Source of the DNA: Burkholderiaceae bacterium
Lineage (GTDB): Bacteria > Pseudomonadota > Gammaproteobacteria > Burkholderiales > Burkholderiaceae_D
Length of the DNA stretch: 9,102 nucleotides
Direction: 5' to 3'
NCBI GenBank assembly: GCA_019752915.1
Contig: JAIELO010000047.1
Location: 1-9,102, forward strand
Shown here: piece after piece, positions 1 to 7,293 of the stretch
How positions within the stretch are numbered: the stretch's first letter is position 1
Layout of the letters: each line of letters starts with the position of its first letter
Notes under the pieces: generated by a model
Databases searched by the model: none
What the model was told of the DNA's origin: nothing
What the model saw: only the letters and a program-made list of their open reading frames with translations
Translations under genes and position numbers: made by a program

Positions 1-134
1 ATGATCACTTTGCCTTGCAGGTCAAGGACAAAGGTGGGAACGACCAGCAACTCCATCAGTTTCAGGGCGAAACTGTGCTGGACGTCGGCAGCGGGATATT
101 CCATGACATGCTGGATTTTAGGGGGCGTAGGCAT
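1..134 (-). CDS. N-terminus of a probable PAS-domain signalling protein (partial, runs off left edge)
   Basis: An open frame starts at an ATG read from 134 to 132 and stays open for 44 codons to the window edge. A strong Shine-Dalgarno, GGAGGTC (147-141), sits 6 nt upstream, which fixes the start. The visible protein has a short polar leader (MPTPPKIQHVMEYP), a helix-like stretch and then MELLVVPTFVLDLQGKVI. The last part resembles the first strand and turn of a PAS sensor domain, of the kind found ahead of GGDEF, histidine kinase or other output domains. The output domain lies outside the window, so the function cannot be named. It is divergent from queE and shares the 135-275 intergenic region with it. 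The start and strand are well supported; the PAS assignment is inferred from a short stretch and is tentative. Confidence 0.65.
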   Translation of the reverse strand, partial: MPTPPKIQHVMEYPAADVQHSFALKLMELLVVPTFVLDLQGKVI

Positions 135-140
135 GGGATG

Positions 141-147
141 GACCTCC
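141..147 (-). promoter_or_regulatory. Strong ribosome binding site of the leftmost minus-strand gene
   Basis: The minus strand reads AAAAAAGGAGGTCC before a 6-nt spacer and ATG at 134. This is close to a perfect anti-16S match. It is the main evidence that a real gene begins here although only 44 codons are visible. Confidence 0.75.
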
Positions 148-153
148 TTTTTT

Positions 154-163
154 GTGCATGCAC
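154..163. repeat. 10-bp perfect palindrome GTGCATGCAC
   Basis: A perfect 5+5 palindrome, GTGCATGCAC, lies about 20 bp upstream of the leftmost minus-strand start codon, in the 5' leader or promoter region of that gene. It could be an operator half or chance. Only one copy was noticed nearby and no regulator can be named. Confidence 0.3.
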
Positions 164-219
164 TTACCTTAGCGTGCTTGCTCTGAGGTAGCATTGTGAA
201 AGGTCAACTTTTTCCCGCC

Positions 220-249
220 TTGGGCATCCGCGCTGGTATGCGATATAAT
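220..249 (+). promoter_or_regulatory. Sigma-70-type promoter for queE-queD-tadA(-ldcA)
   Basis: A perfect -10 box TATAAT is at 244-249. A weak -35 TTGGGC (220-225) lies 18 bp upstream. Transcription would begin near 256, leaving about a 20-nt leader before the GTG of queE at 276. That leaves no room for a preQ1 riboswitch aptamer, so any queuosine control would have to be by another route. Start sites were not mapped; this is based on motif and spacing. Confidence 0.6.
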
Positions 250-275
250 CGAGGGTTGTCCTTTCAGGAACTGTC

Positions 276-911
276 GTGACCTACAGCATCAAAGAGATTT
301 TTTACACGCTGCAAGGCGAGGGCGCCCACGCCGGGCGTCCTGCCGTGTTCTGCCGTTTTTCCGGCTGCAATCTGTGGACCGGCCGCGAGCAGGATCGCAG
401 CAGTGCCATTTGCCAGTTTTGCGATACGGATTTTGTCGGCACGGACGGCGAGGGCGGTGGCAAGTTCACCACCCCCGAAGCACTGGCCGCGACGATTAAT
501 GCACTCTGGCCGGCCAGTTATCCGGCCAGTAAGTATGTGGTGTTCACGGGCGGCGAGCCGCTGCTGCAACTCGACCCACCACTGATTGCCGCGATGCATG
601 CGCAAGGCTTTACGATTGCCATCGAGACCAATGGCACGCTGGAAGTGCCACCAGGGGTCGACTGGATTTGCGTCAGCCCCAAAATGGGCTCGACGCTTGC
701 CGTGAAAAAGGGCAATGAAATCAAGGTGGTGATTCCGCAGACGGGGCAAGACCTGAGCGTCTACGAGGCGCTCGCTTTTGAACATTTCTTCGTGCAGGCA
801 ATGGATGGCCCGCTGGCCGAATTTAATACCCGTCTCGCCATCGAGACCTGCAAGCGCAACCCGCAGTGGAAGCTGAGCTTGCAAACCCATAAACTTTTAC
901 AGATACCCTAA
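276..911 (+). CDS. queE: 7-carboxy-7-deazaguanine synthase QueE (radical SAM)
   Basis: QueE converts 6-carboxy-5,6,7,8-tetrahydropterin to 7-carboxy-7-deazaguanine, the ring-contraction step of preQ0/queuosine synthesis, using S-adenosylmethionine and a 4Fe-4S cluster. The 211-residue protein begins MTYSIKEIFYTLQGEG, typical of the family. It carries the cluster motif C31-X14-C46-X2-C49, a variant of CX3CX2C described for the Burkholderia enzyme, followed by D50-T51, where T51 matches the reported Mg2+ ligand. The SAM-binding GGEP motif is at residues 92-95. The start is GTG at 276 with AGGA at 266-269; no in-frame ATG precedes the conserved N-terminus. queD follows after 2 nt, so the two are surely cotranscribed and successive in one pathway. 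Identification is very secure. Confidence 0.96.
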   Translation: MTYSIKEIFYTLQGEGAHAGRPAVFCRFSGCNLWTGREQDRSSAICQFCDTDFVGTDGEGGGKFTTPEALAATINALWPASYPASKYVVFTGGEPLLQLDPPLIAAMHAQGFTIAIETNGTLEVPPGVDWICVSPKMGSTLAVKKGNEIKVVIPQTGQDLSVYEALAFEHFFVQAMDGPLAEFNTRLAIETCKRNPQWKLSLQTHKLLQIP

Positions 912-913
912 TC

Positions 914-1880
<967 letters not shown>

Positions 1881-1916
1881 GCGATCGCCTTGCCCGCCAC
1901 TGGGCTGCGCGGTAAG

Positions 1917-2891
1917 ATGGAGCGACTTTCTCCACGCTCAACGACCGCTAAGCGGCACACCCAATTGACTACTACTCCTTTCGGCATGGCGATCGCCGCC
2001 ACCGGTGGCTATGCGCCTGACTATCCTGCAGTCGAGGCCGGCATCGCGCGACTGCGCGCGCAGGGCTACCTGATCAACAACTACTACCATCACGAGCAGC
2101 GCCATCAGCGATTCGCCGGCACCGATGCTGGCCGGCTGGCGCAACTATATGCGGCGGCCGACGATCCCGAGGTGCAAGTGGTGCTCGCACTGCGCGGCTC
2201 CTACGGCATGAGCCGGCTATTGCCGCATATCGACTTCGCGCGACTCGCCGCCAGCGGCAAACTGTTCGTCGGCTATAGCGATTTCACGGCTTTCCAGATG
2301 GCGCTGATGAAGCAGACTGGCCGGATCAGTTTCGCCGGGCCGATGGTGTGCGGCGATTTTGCCCGCGAAACGCTGGTTGACTACACCATCGAGCAATTCC
2401 ACGCCTGTCTGCAGGGTCCGCTACACCATGTCAGCGGGCAGCTTGCCGAAGGTGCTAGTGATAATCCACTCGTCGATCTGCACGGCCAATGGTGGGGCGG
2501 CAATCTGGCGATGCTGGTCAGTCTACTGGGAACGCCGTATTTTGCAGCCCAGCCTAACGGCATTCTGTTCCTCGAAGATATTAGCGAACATCCTTACCGT
2601 ATCGAACGCATGCTGCTGCAACTATTCTATGCCGGAGCGCTGGACGGGCAGCAGGCGGTGGTGCTGGGAGACTTTTCCGGCTACAAGCTCAGTCCTTATG
2701 ATAATGGCTATGATTTCGACACCATGCTGGCCTATGTGCGCGAGGTGTTGCCGCTGCCGGTGCTGTGCGGGCTGCCATTCGGGCATATCGAACGGCGTGC
2801 AACCTTGCCCTACGGGGCGATGGCACATCTGCGTTCAACTGCCCGTGATCTGCAGCTCACTTTCAGCGAATACCCGACCTTGCGTCGCTAA
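1917..2891 (+). CDS. ldcA: Muramoyltetrapeptide carboxypeptidase (LD-carboxypeptidase A, peptidase family S66)
   Basis: LdcA is a cytoplasmic serine peptidase that removes the terminal D-Ala from murein tetrapeptides so that the tripeptide can be recycled. Counted from ATG 1917, the nucleophile is S121 in GYSDFTA, the glutamate is E220 in LEDISEHPYRIERML, and the histidine is H290 in FGHIERR. These spacings resemble the Pseudomonas Ser-Glu-His triad. RGSYGMSRLLPHID and WWGGNLAML are also family hallmarks. No signal peptide is visible, as expected for the recycling enzyme. The start is uncertain: TTG 1890, ATG 1917 and ATG 1986 are all in frame and none has a good Shine-Dalgarno. From 1986 the protein would be 301 residues, near the E. 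coli length; from 1917 it has about 23 extra polar residues. It follows tadA by 36 nt and is probably in the same transcript. Confidence 0.9.
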   Translation: MERLSPRSTTAKRHTQLTTTPFGMAIAATGGYAPDYPAVEAGIARLRAQGYLINNYYHHEQRHQRFAGTDAGRLAQLYAAADDPEVQVVLALRGSYGMSRLLPHIDFARLAASGKLFVGYSDFTAFQMALMKQTGRISFAGPMVCGDFARETLVDYTIEQFHACLQGPLHHVSGQLAEGASDNPLVDLHGQWWGGNLAMLVSLLGTPYFAAQPNGILFLEDISEHPYRIERMLLQLFYAGALDGQQAVVLGDFSGYKLSPYDNGYDFDTMLAYVREVLPLPVLCGLPFGHIERRATLPYGAMAHLRSTARDLQLTFSEYPTLRR

Positions 2892-2932
2892 TGGTAAAAT
2901 GTTCGGTTAATTCAATTCACCGCTTTAAAGGT
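2892..2932 (+). promoter_or_regulatory. Extended -10 promoter and ribosome binding site of the ABC-F gene
   Basis: Right at the ldcA stop codon lies TGG-TAAAAT (2892-2900), an extended -10 element. No good -35 is seen at 17-18 bp, which is usual for this promoter class. Transcription would start near 2907. AAAGGT (2927-2932) is 5 nt ahead of the GTG start at 2938 and acts as the Shine-Dalgarno. The site would let ybiT be expressed independently of the upstream operon. Confidence 0.5.
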
Positions 2933-2937
2933 CTCAA

Positions 2938-4539
2938 GTGCTCTCCACAGCCAATATCACCATGCAATTCGGCGCCAAGCCGCTGTTCGAAAATATTTCC
3001 GTTAAATTCGGCGATGGCAACCGCTATGGCCTGATCGGCGCCAATGGCTGCGGTAAGTCCACCTTCATGAAAATCCTCGGTGGCGATCTGGAACCATCGG
3101 CCGGTAACGTCATGCTGGACACCAACGAGCGCCTCGGTAAGCTGCGTCAGGATCAGTTCGCTTTCGAAGAAATGCGGGTACTGGATGTGGTGATGATGGG
3201 TCATACGGAAATGTGGGCAGCGATGGCTGAGCGCGACGCCATCTACGCCGATCCGGAAGCGACCGACGACGATTATATGAAGGCCGCCGAACTGGAAGGC
3301 AAAGTGTCCGAATATGACGGTTACACGGCCGAAGCACGCGCCGGCGAACTGCTGCTGGGCGTCGGTATCGCCATCGAACTGCATCAGGGCCTGATGAGCA
3401 ATGTGTCGCCGGGCTGGAAACTGCGCGTGCTGCTGGCGCAGGCACTGTTCTCGAATCCTGATATTCTGCTGCTCGACGAACCGACCAATAACCTGGACAT
3501 CAACACGATTCGCTGGCTGGAAGACGTGCTCAACGAGCGCAACTCCACCATGATCATCATTTCCCACGATCGTCACTTCCTGAATCAGGTCTGCACCCAC
3601 GTCGCCGACATGGATTACGGCACCCTGAAGATCTATCCGGGCAACTACGATGACTATATGTTCGCCTCGACCCAGGCGCGTAACCAGCAACTGGCCAACA
3701 ACGCCAAGGCGAAAGAGAAAGTAGCCGAACTGCAGGACTTCGTGCGTCGCTTCTCGGCCAATAAATCGAAAGCCCGTCAGGCTACTTCGCGCGCCAAGAT
3801 GATCGACAAGATCAAGGTCGAAGACATCAAACCATCGTCGCGTGCCTATCCCTTCGTGCGTTTCGAAGGCGAGAAGAAGCTGCACCGTCTGGCCGTCGAG
3901 GTGGATAGCATCGCCAAGAAATACGACCGTCAGCTGTTCAATAACTTCAGCATCATGGTGGAAGCGGGCGAACGCATCGCCATTATCGGTGCCAACGGCG
4001 CCGGTAAAACCACCATGCTGCGTTGCATCGGCGGTGACGAAGTCGCTGGCCTGCACGCGGACCACGGCATGGTGAAGTGGGCCGAAAACGCCAATGTGGG
4101 CTATATGCCGCAGGATCCGACTGAAGATTTCGCTACCGAAATCAGTCTGACCGACTGGATGGGCAAGTGGACCAAGGAAGGCGACGACGACCAGGCCGTG
4201 CGCTCGATCCTGGGCCGTTTGCTGTTCGGCGGCGACGAGGTCAAAAAATCCGTGAAAGTGCTGTCCGGTGGTGAAAAGGGCCGCATGATGTACGGCAAGC
4301 TGATGCTGGGCCGTCACAACGTGTTGCTGCTCGATGAACCAACCAATCACATGGACATGGAATCGATCGAGTCGCTCAATATCGCGCTGGAAAAGTACGC
4401 TGGCACCCTGATCTTCGTCTCGCACGACCGTGAATTCGTGTCGTCGCTGGCCAACCGCATCCTGGAGATCAAGGACAACGAGATCATCGATTTCCGCGGT
4501 AACTACGAAGAATACCTGAGCAGCCAGGGCATTAACTAA
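2938..4539 (+). CDS. ybiT: ABC-F family ATPase, YbiT-type (ribosome-associated)
   Basis: This is a soluble ABC-F protein with two ATPase domains and no membrane segments. Such proteins bind the ribosomal E site and modulate translation. The 533 residues begin [25 protein letters not shown], very close to my recollection of E. coli YbiT. Domain 1 has Walker A GANGCGKS (34-41), a degenerate signature VSPGWKLR, Walker B ending D180-E181, and ISHDR. The linker (about 235-315) is basic and helical, rich in K/R/A/Q, and is the expected P-site tRNA interaction motif. Domain 2 has Walker A GANGAGKT (351-358), LSGGEKGR (from 442), Walker B ending D466-E467, and VSHDR. Both catalytic glutamates are intact. 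It ends without a C-terminal extension and is shorter than Uup or the antibiotic-resistance ABC-Fs usually are. GTG start with AAAGGT upstream. YbiT is favoured over EttA by overall sequence; the cellular role is poorly defined. Confidence 0.9.
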   Translation: MLSTANITMQFGAKPLFENISVKFGDGNRYGLIGANGCGKSTFMKILGGDLEPSAGNVMLDTNERLGKLRQDQFAFEEMRVLDVVMMGHTEMWAAMAERDAIYADPEATDDDYMKAAELEGKVSEYDGYTAEARAGELLLGVGIAIELHQGLMSNVSPGWKLRVLLAQALFSNPDILLLDEPTNNLDINTIRWLEDVLNERNSTMIIISHDRHFLNQVCTHVADMDYGTLKIYPGNYDDYMFASTQARNQQLANNAKAKEKVAELQDFVRRFSANKSKARQATSRAKMIDKIKVEDIKPSSRAYPFVRFEGEKKLHRLAVEVDSIAKKYDRQLFNNFSIMVEAGERIAIIGANGAGKTTMLRCIGGDEVAGLHADHGMVKWAENANVGYMPQDPTEDFATEISLTDWMGKWTKEGDDDQAVRSILGRLLFGGDEVKKSVKVLSGGEKGRMMYGKLMLGRHNVLLLDEPTNHMDMESIESLNIALEKYAGTLIFVSHDREFVSSLANRILEIKDNEIIDFRGNYEEYLSSQGIN

Positions 4540-4570
4540 GCCGTTACGCCCGCTGAATGACCGCATCACT

Positions 4571-4605
4571 AACCCTGCCGACGCCTGCCGCCGGCAGGGT
4601 TTTTT
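4571..4605 (+). terminator. Rho-independent terminator after ybiT
   Basis: AACCCTGCCG (4571-4580) pairs perfectly with CGGCAGGGTT (4592-4601), a 10-bp GC-rich stem with an 11-nt loop. It runs straight into a six-T tract (4600-4605). It begins 31 nt after the ybiT stop and separates it from nadA, implying nadA has its own promoter. Confidence 0.9.
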
Positions 4606-4611
4606 CCAGTG

Positions 4612-4620
4612 TGCGATAGT
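4612..4620 (+). promoter_or_regulatory. Possible extended -10 element for nadA
   Basis: TGC-GATAGT (4612-4620) has the TGn extension and 4 of 6 matches to TATAAT. A start would fall near 4627, exactly at the inverted repeat ahead of nadA. No good -35 is present, since that position lies in the terminator stem. No better promoter was found between 4606 and 4689, so this is a weak candidate. Confidence 0.25.
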
Positions 4621-4626
4621 ACGGTC

Positions 4627-4646
4627 ACTGACTCCCTGTAGTCAGT
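4627..4646. promoter_or_regulatory. Perfect inverted repeat upstream of nadA, possible operator
   Basis: ACTGACT (4627-4633) and AGTCAGT (4640-4646) form a perfect 7-bp inverted repeat around a 6-nt spacer (CCCTGT). It lies 43 bp before the nadA start. The core TGACT-N6-AGTCA matches the form TGACW-N6-WGTCA of a second repeat in the nadB promoter. It could be a repressor site or an RNA hairpin in the leader. It lacks a T tract, so it is not a terminator. Confidence 0.5.
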
Positions 4647-4689
4647 TCCTGTTTCCAGTATTTGTCACCTGTATCCGTTACTGAATACC

Positions 4690-5835
4690 ATGCAAACTAT
4701 CGAGATTAAGCCCGTCGAGTACGAGCATCCACAAGACGGCGCCAGCTGCACCGCCCACGCCTGGGCACGCACTCCGGCGCCCTTGTCGTCTGAACAGCGC
4801 AGCAGCCTCAAAGCGCGCATCAAGCAACTGCTGAAAGAAAAGCAGGCAGTGCTGGTTTCCCATTATTACGTTGATGCCGATCTGCAGGATCTGGCCGAAG
4901 AAACGGGCGGTTGCGTGTCCGACTCGCTGGAGATGGCGCGTTTCGGTCGTGATCATCCGGCCAAGACGCTGATCGTTGCCGGGGTGCGCTTCATGGGCGA
5001 AACGGCCAAGATTCTGAGCCCGGAAAAACGTATCCTGATGCCGGATCTGGACGCGACCTGTTCGCTCGATCTCGGTTGCCCGGTAGAGGAATTCACGGCC
5101 TTCTGCGATGCCCATCCGGATCGCACGGTGGTGGTGTATGCCAATACCAGCGCTGCCGTGAAAGCGCGTGCCGACTGGATGGTGACGTCGTCGATCGGTC
5201 TCGATATCGTCGCCCATTTGCATGCGCAGGGTAAGAAAATCCTGTGGGCGCCGGACAAGCATCTGGGTTCCTATATCCAGAAGCAGACCGGTGCCGACAT
5301 GCTGCTGTGGCAGGGTTCCTGTCTGGTGCACGATGAGTTCAAGGGCGTGGAACTGGAGCTGCTGAAGGCTGAATATCCGCAAGCGAAAATTCTGGTCCAC
5401 CCAGAGTCGCCCGCCCACGTAGTGGCGCTGGCCGATGTGGTGGGTTCCACCACCCAGATTATCGATGCCGCGGTGAACTCGGACGCGGATACCTTCATCG
5501 TCGCCACCGATAACGGGATCTTGCACAAGATGCGCGCTTTGGCCCCGGGCAAGCGTTTTATCGAAGCGCCGACCGCTGGCAATAGCGCCACCTGCAAGAG
5601 TTGCGCGCATTGCCCATGGATGGCCATGAACGGTCTGCAGAATCTGGTTGATCTGCTGGAGAACATGGATCAGTCCAGTGACCACGAGATCCATGTCGAT
5701 CCGGTGATTGGCCAGCAGGCCGTGACCTCGATCAGCCGCATGCTCGATTTCGCCGCGGCGAAAAAGGCACGCGTACAGGCGAGCGCCGATCTGGCGCAGG
5801 AAGGCAAACTGTTTTCGGGAATTGGTCCGGCATGA
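4690..5835 (+). CDS. nadA: Quinolinate synthase NadA (4Fe-4S)
   Basis: NadA condenses iminoaspartate from NadB with dihydroxyacetone phosphate to give quinolinate, the second step of de novo NAD synthesis. The 381-residue protein carries the cluster cysteines C124 (in ATCSLDLGC), C211 (in [11 protein letters not shown]) and C308, the last Cys of C302-X2-C305-X2-C308 in [13 protein letters not shown]. All three are offset by 11 from my recollection of the E. coli ligands. Other family segments are [47 protein letters not shown] and EAPTAG. The N-terminal 30 or so residues form a variable extension. The ATG at 4690 has no clear Shine-Dalgarno; the conserved part begins well downstream, so a later start cannot be excluded. 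It overlaps nadC by 4 nt (ATGA), indicating translational coupling. Confidence 0.96.
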   Translation: MQTIEIKPVEYEHPQDGASCTAHAWARTPAPLSSEQRSSLKARIKQLLKEKQAVLVSHYYVDADLQDLAEETGGCVSDSLEMARFGRDHPAKTLIVAGVRFMGETAKILSPEKRILMPDLDATCSLDLGCPVEEFTAFCDAHPDRTVVVYANTSAAVKARADWMVTSSIGLDIVAHLHAQGKKILWAPDKHLGSYIQKQTGADMLLWQGSCLVHDEFKGVELELLKAEYPQAKILVHPESPAHVVALADVVGSTTQIIDAAVNSDADTFIVATDNGILHKMRALAPGKRFIEAPTAGNSATCKSCAHCPWMAMNGLQNLVDLLENMDQSSDHEIHVDPVIGQQAVTSISRMLDFAAAKKARVQASADLAQEGKLFSGIGPA

Positions 5836-6698
5836 GTACTCTGAAAAATTCGTTCGCACCGTTCGACGATGCGCTCAAAGCAGCATTTGAAGCCAATCTG
5901 CTGGCAGCATTACTGGAAGACGTCGGTAGCGGCGACCTGACTGGTTTGCTGGTACCGGAGGGCGGCCGTGCCAGCGCGCGCGTGATCGTCCGCGAGGAAG
6001 CGGTGCTGTGTGGCGCGCCATGGTTTGAAGGCGTGATGAACTGCATGCAGGCTGGTATCGAAATCGACTGGCAGTATGCCGAAGGTGATCTGATGAAGGC
6101 CGACAGTCTGGTCTGCACGATTCAAGGCCCGGCTCGGGCTTTGCTGACGGCAGAACGGGCTGCGCTCAATTTCCTGCAACTGCTGTCTGGCGTTGCCACG
6201 GTGACGCGCAAATATGTCGATGTGATCGCCGGCACGCGCGCCGCCATTCTCGACACGCGCAAGACCATGCCCGGTATGCGGCTGGCGCAGAAATATGCAG
6301 TGCGCGTCGGTGGTGGCCAGAACCAGCGTCTGGCGCTGTATGACGGCATCCTGATCAAGGAAAATCACATTGCGGCAGCGGGCGGTATTACGCCTGCCGT
6401 GCAGGCTGCGCGCAAACTCGACAAAGGTGTGTCGATTCAGGTGGAAGTGGAGTCGATCGCCGAACTGGAAGAAGCACTGAACGCCGGTGCCGTGTCCATT
6501 CTGCTGGATAACTTCAGTCTGGACATGATGCGGCAAGCCGTTCAGTTAAATGCCGGTCGGGCATTGCTGGAAGCGTCGGGCGGTATCAATTTCGATACCG
6601 TGCGGGCGATTGCCGAAACGGGTGTCGACCGGATTTCGATCGGCAGTCTGACCAAGGATGTTCGCGCAACGGACTACTCGCTGCGCATCGTCGGCTAA
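5832..6698 (+). CDS. nadC: Nicotinate-nucleotide pyrophosphorylase (carboxylating), quinolinate phosphoribosyltransferase NadC
   Basis: NadC converts quinolinate and phosphoribosyl pyrophosphate to nicotinate mononucleotide, with release of CO2 and pyrophosphate. It is the committed third step of the pathway. The 288-residue length is normal. Visible hallmarks are EDVGSGDLT near residue 35, [18 protein letters not shown] from T142 (R143 and K144 contact substrate in the family), [26 protein letters not shown], and the phosphate-binding ASGGI and ISIGSLT segments at the C-terminus. One position differs from E. coli: the loop usually written GGGxNHR reads GGGQNQR, giving Gln where many homologues have His. 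I believe this is common in betaproteobacteria. It starts within the nadA stop codon. Its TAA stop overlaps the stop codon of the convergent acetyltransferase gene. Confidence 0.96.
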   Translation: MSTLKNSFAPFDDALKAAFEANLLAALLEDVGSGDLTGLLVPEGGRASARVIVREEAVLCGAPWFEGVMNCMQAGIEIDWQYAEGDLMKADSLVCTIQGPARALLTAERAALNFLQLLSGVATVTRKYVDVIAGTRAAILDTRKTMPGMRLAQKYAVRVGGGQNQRLALYDGILIKENHIAAAGGITPAVQAARKLDKGVSIQVEVESIAELEEALNAGAVSILLDNFSLDMMRQAVQLNAGRALLEASGGINFDTVRAIAETGVDRISIGSLTKDVRATDYSLRIVG

Positions 6699-7282
6699 GT
6701 TGCGCTATGCCCCGGGCTGTGCTGCGGGGCATTTTCCGGCGCAATTTCGGAATTAATATCTTTTCCCATACGCACCAGCCCCACTTTGACGGGGCCGGGT
6801 AAGTCGATTTCAAACGCTTCGATATCGCTGAAACCACAGGCGCGGTATAGCGGAACACCGGGCAGGGTGGCCGCCAGTTCCAGACGTCCGAAACCACCCG
6901 CGGCAGCAGCATCACTGCAGTGATTGAGTAGCATTCTCCCCAGACCACGCCGCGCCGCATCGGGATGCACGAAGAAGGCACGGATGCGCGCTGGCTGAGT
7001 GGCCGGATCCAGCAAGGGATCGGCACCCTGTTTGGTGCGATCGGCACCGAACAGCGTGGCGCGCTTGCTCCAGCCGCCACAGGCGACCAGCTTACCCTCG
7101 TCTTCGATCAGGAAATAGGTCTGATCGGCTACCAATTGCGTATCCACCCCGAACACATGGCGGGTAATGGCCTGTGCCTGCTCAGGGCTATAAAAGCCAG
7201 TGCTGAGTTCCACGCCCGAACGGGCAATCAGGGCTTCCATGGCGGGTATGTCTGCCACGCGGGCGGTACGCAAGTCGATCAT
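6695..7282 (-). CDS. GNAT-family N-acetyltransferase, substrate unknown
   Basis: GNAT proteins transfer an acetyl group from acetyl-CoA to an amine on a small molecule or protein. The 195-residue protein has the acetyl-CoA pyrophosphate loop RRGLGR (111-116) after the strand IRAFFVHPD (100-108), CGGWSKR near residue 70, and the YRACGF segment (146-151) typical of the last motif. Residues about 176-195 form a polar tail beyond the fold, with little expected structure. ATG at 7282 has AAAGG 7 nt upstream. It begins 11 nt after the nadB stop, so it is almost surely cotranscribed with nadB. Its TAG stop overlaps the nadC stop by tail-to-tail coding of 4 nt. I recognise a widespread proteobacterial subfamily with RIRAFFVHPD but know no established substrate. 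A link to NAD metabolism is suggested only by position. Confidence 0.88.
   Translation of the reverse strand: MIDLRTARVADIPAMEALIARSGVELSTGFYSPEQAQAITRHVFGVDTQLVADQTYFLIEDEGKLVACGGWSKRATLFGADRTKQGADPLLDPATQPARIRAFFVHPDAARRGLGRMLLNHCSDAAAAGGFGRLELAATLPGVPLYRACGFSDIEAFEIDLPGPVKVGLVRMGKDINSEIAPENAPQHSPGHSAT
6700..6744 (+). terminator. Nested hairpin downstream of nadC, likely terminator embedded in the convergent gene
   Basis: ATGCCCCG (6707-6714) pairs perfectly with CGGGGCAT (6725-6732) around a 10-nt loop and is followed by TTTTCC, giving four T including the last paired one (6732-6735). An outer TTGCGC (6700-6705) can also pair with GCGCAA (6739-6744). The inner hairpin begins 8 nt past the nadC stop and lies inside the 3' coding end of the minus-strand acetyltransferase gene. 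The T tract is short, so termination may be only moderate. Confidence 0.55.
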
Positions 7283-7293
7283 GCAACAACCTT

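Noticed and set aside
1..186. Plus-strand 61-codon frame at the left edge
   Set aside because: The opposite strand has a start with near-perfect Shine-Dalgarno and a PAS-like N-terminus. The plus-strand peptide is not recognisable and starts at the arbitrary window edge.
250..275. preQ1 riboswitch upstream of queE
   Set aside because: The leader predicted from the TATAAT box is only about 20 nt, with no H-type pseudoknot pattern, too short for a preQ1 aptamer.
510..530. Short direct repeat CCGGCCAGT twice, 3 nt apart, in queE
   Set aside because: It encodes an in-frame stretch (PASYPASK) of a normal protein and has only two copies, so it is probably a chance of codon use.
1881..1996. Two GCGATCGC octamers (1881-1888 and 1989-1996)
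   Set aside because: This octamer is a known abundant repeat in cyanobacteria, but two copies in GC-rich DNA of a different lineage are not significant.
2917..4569. 550-codon open frame antisense to ybiT
   Set aside because: It mirrors the real ABC-F gene codon for codon in the opposite frame. The protein has no recognisable family pattern and the frame is open because of strong GC-rich codon bias in the sense gene.
4678..5859. 393-codon open frame antisense to nadA
   Set aside because: A shadow of a fully intact nadA, rich in His/Arg/Gln as expected from reversed codons, and no ribosome site supports it.
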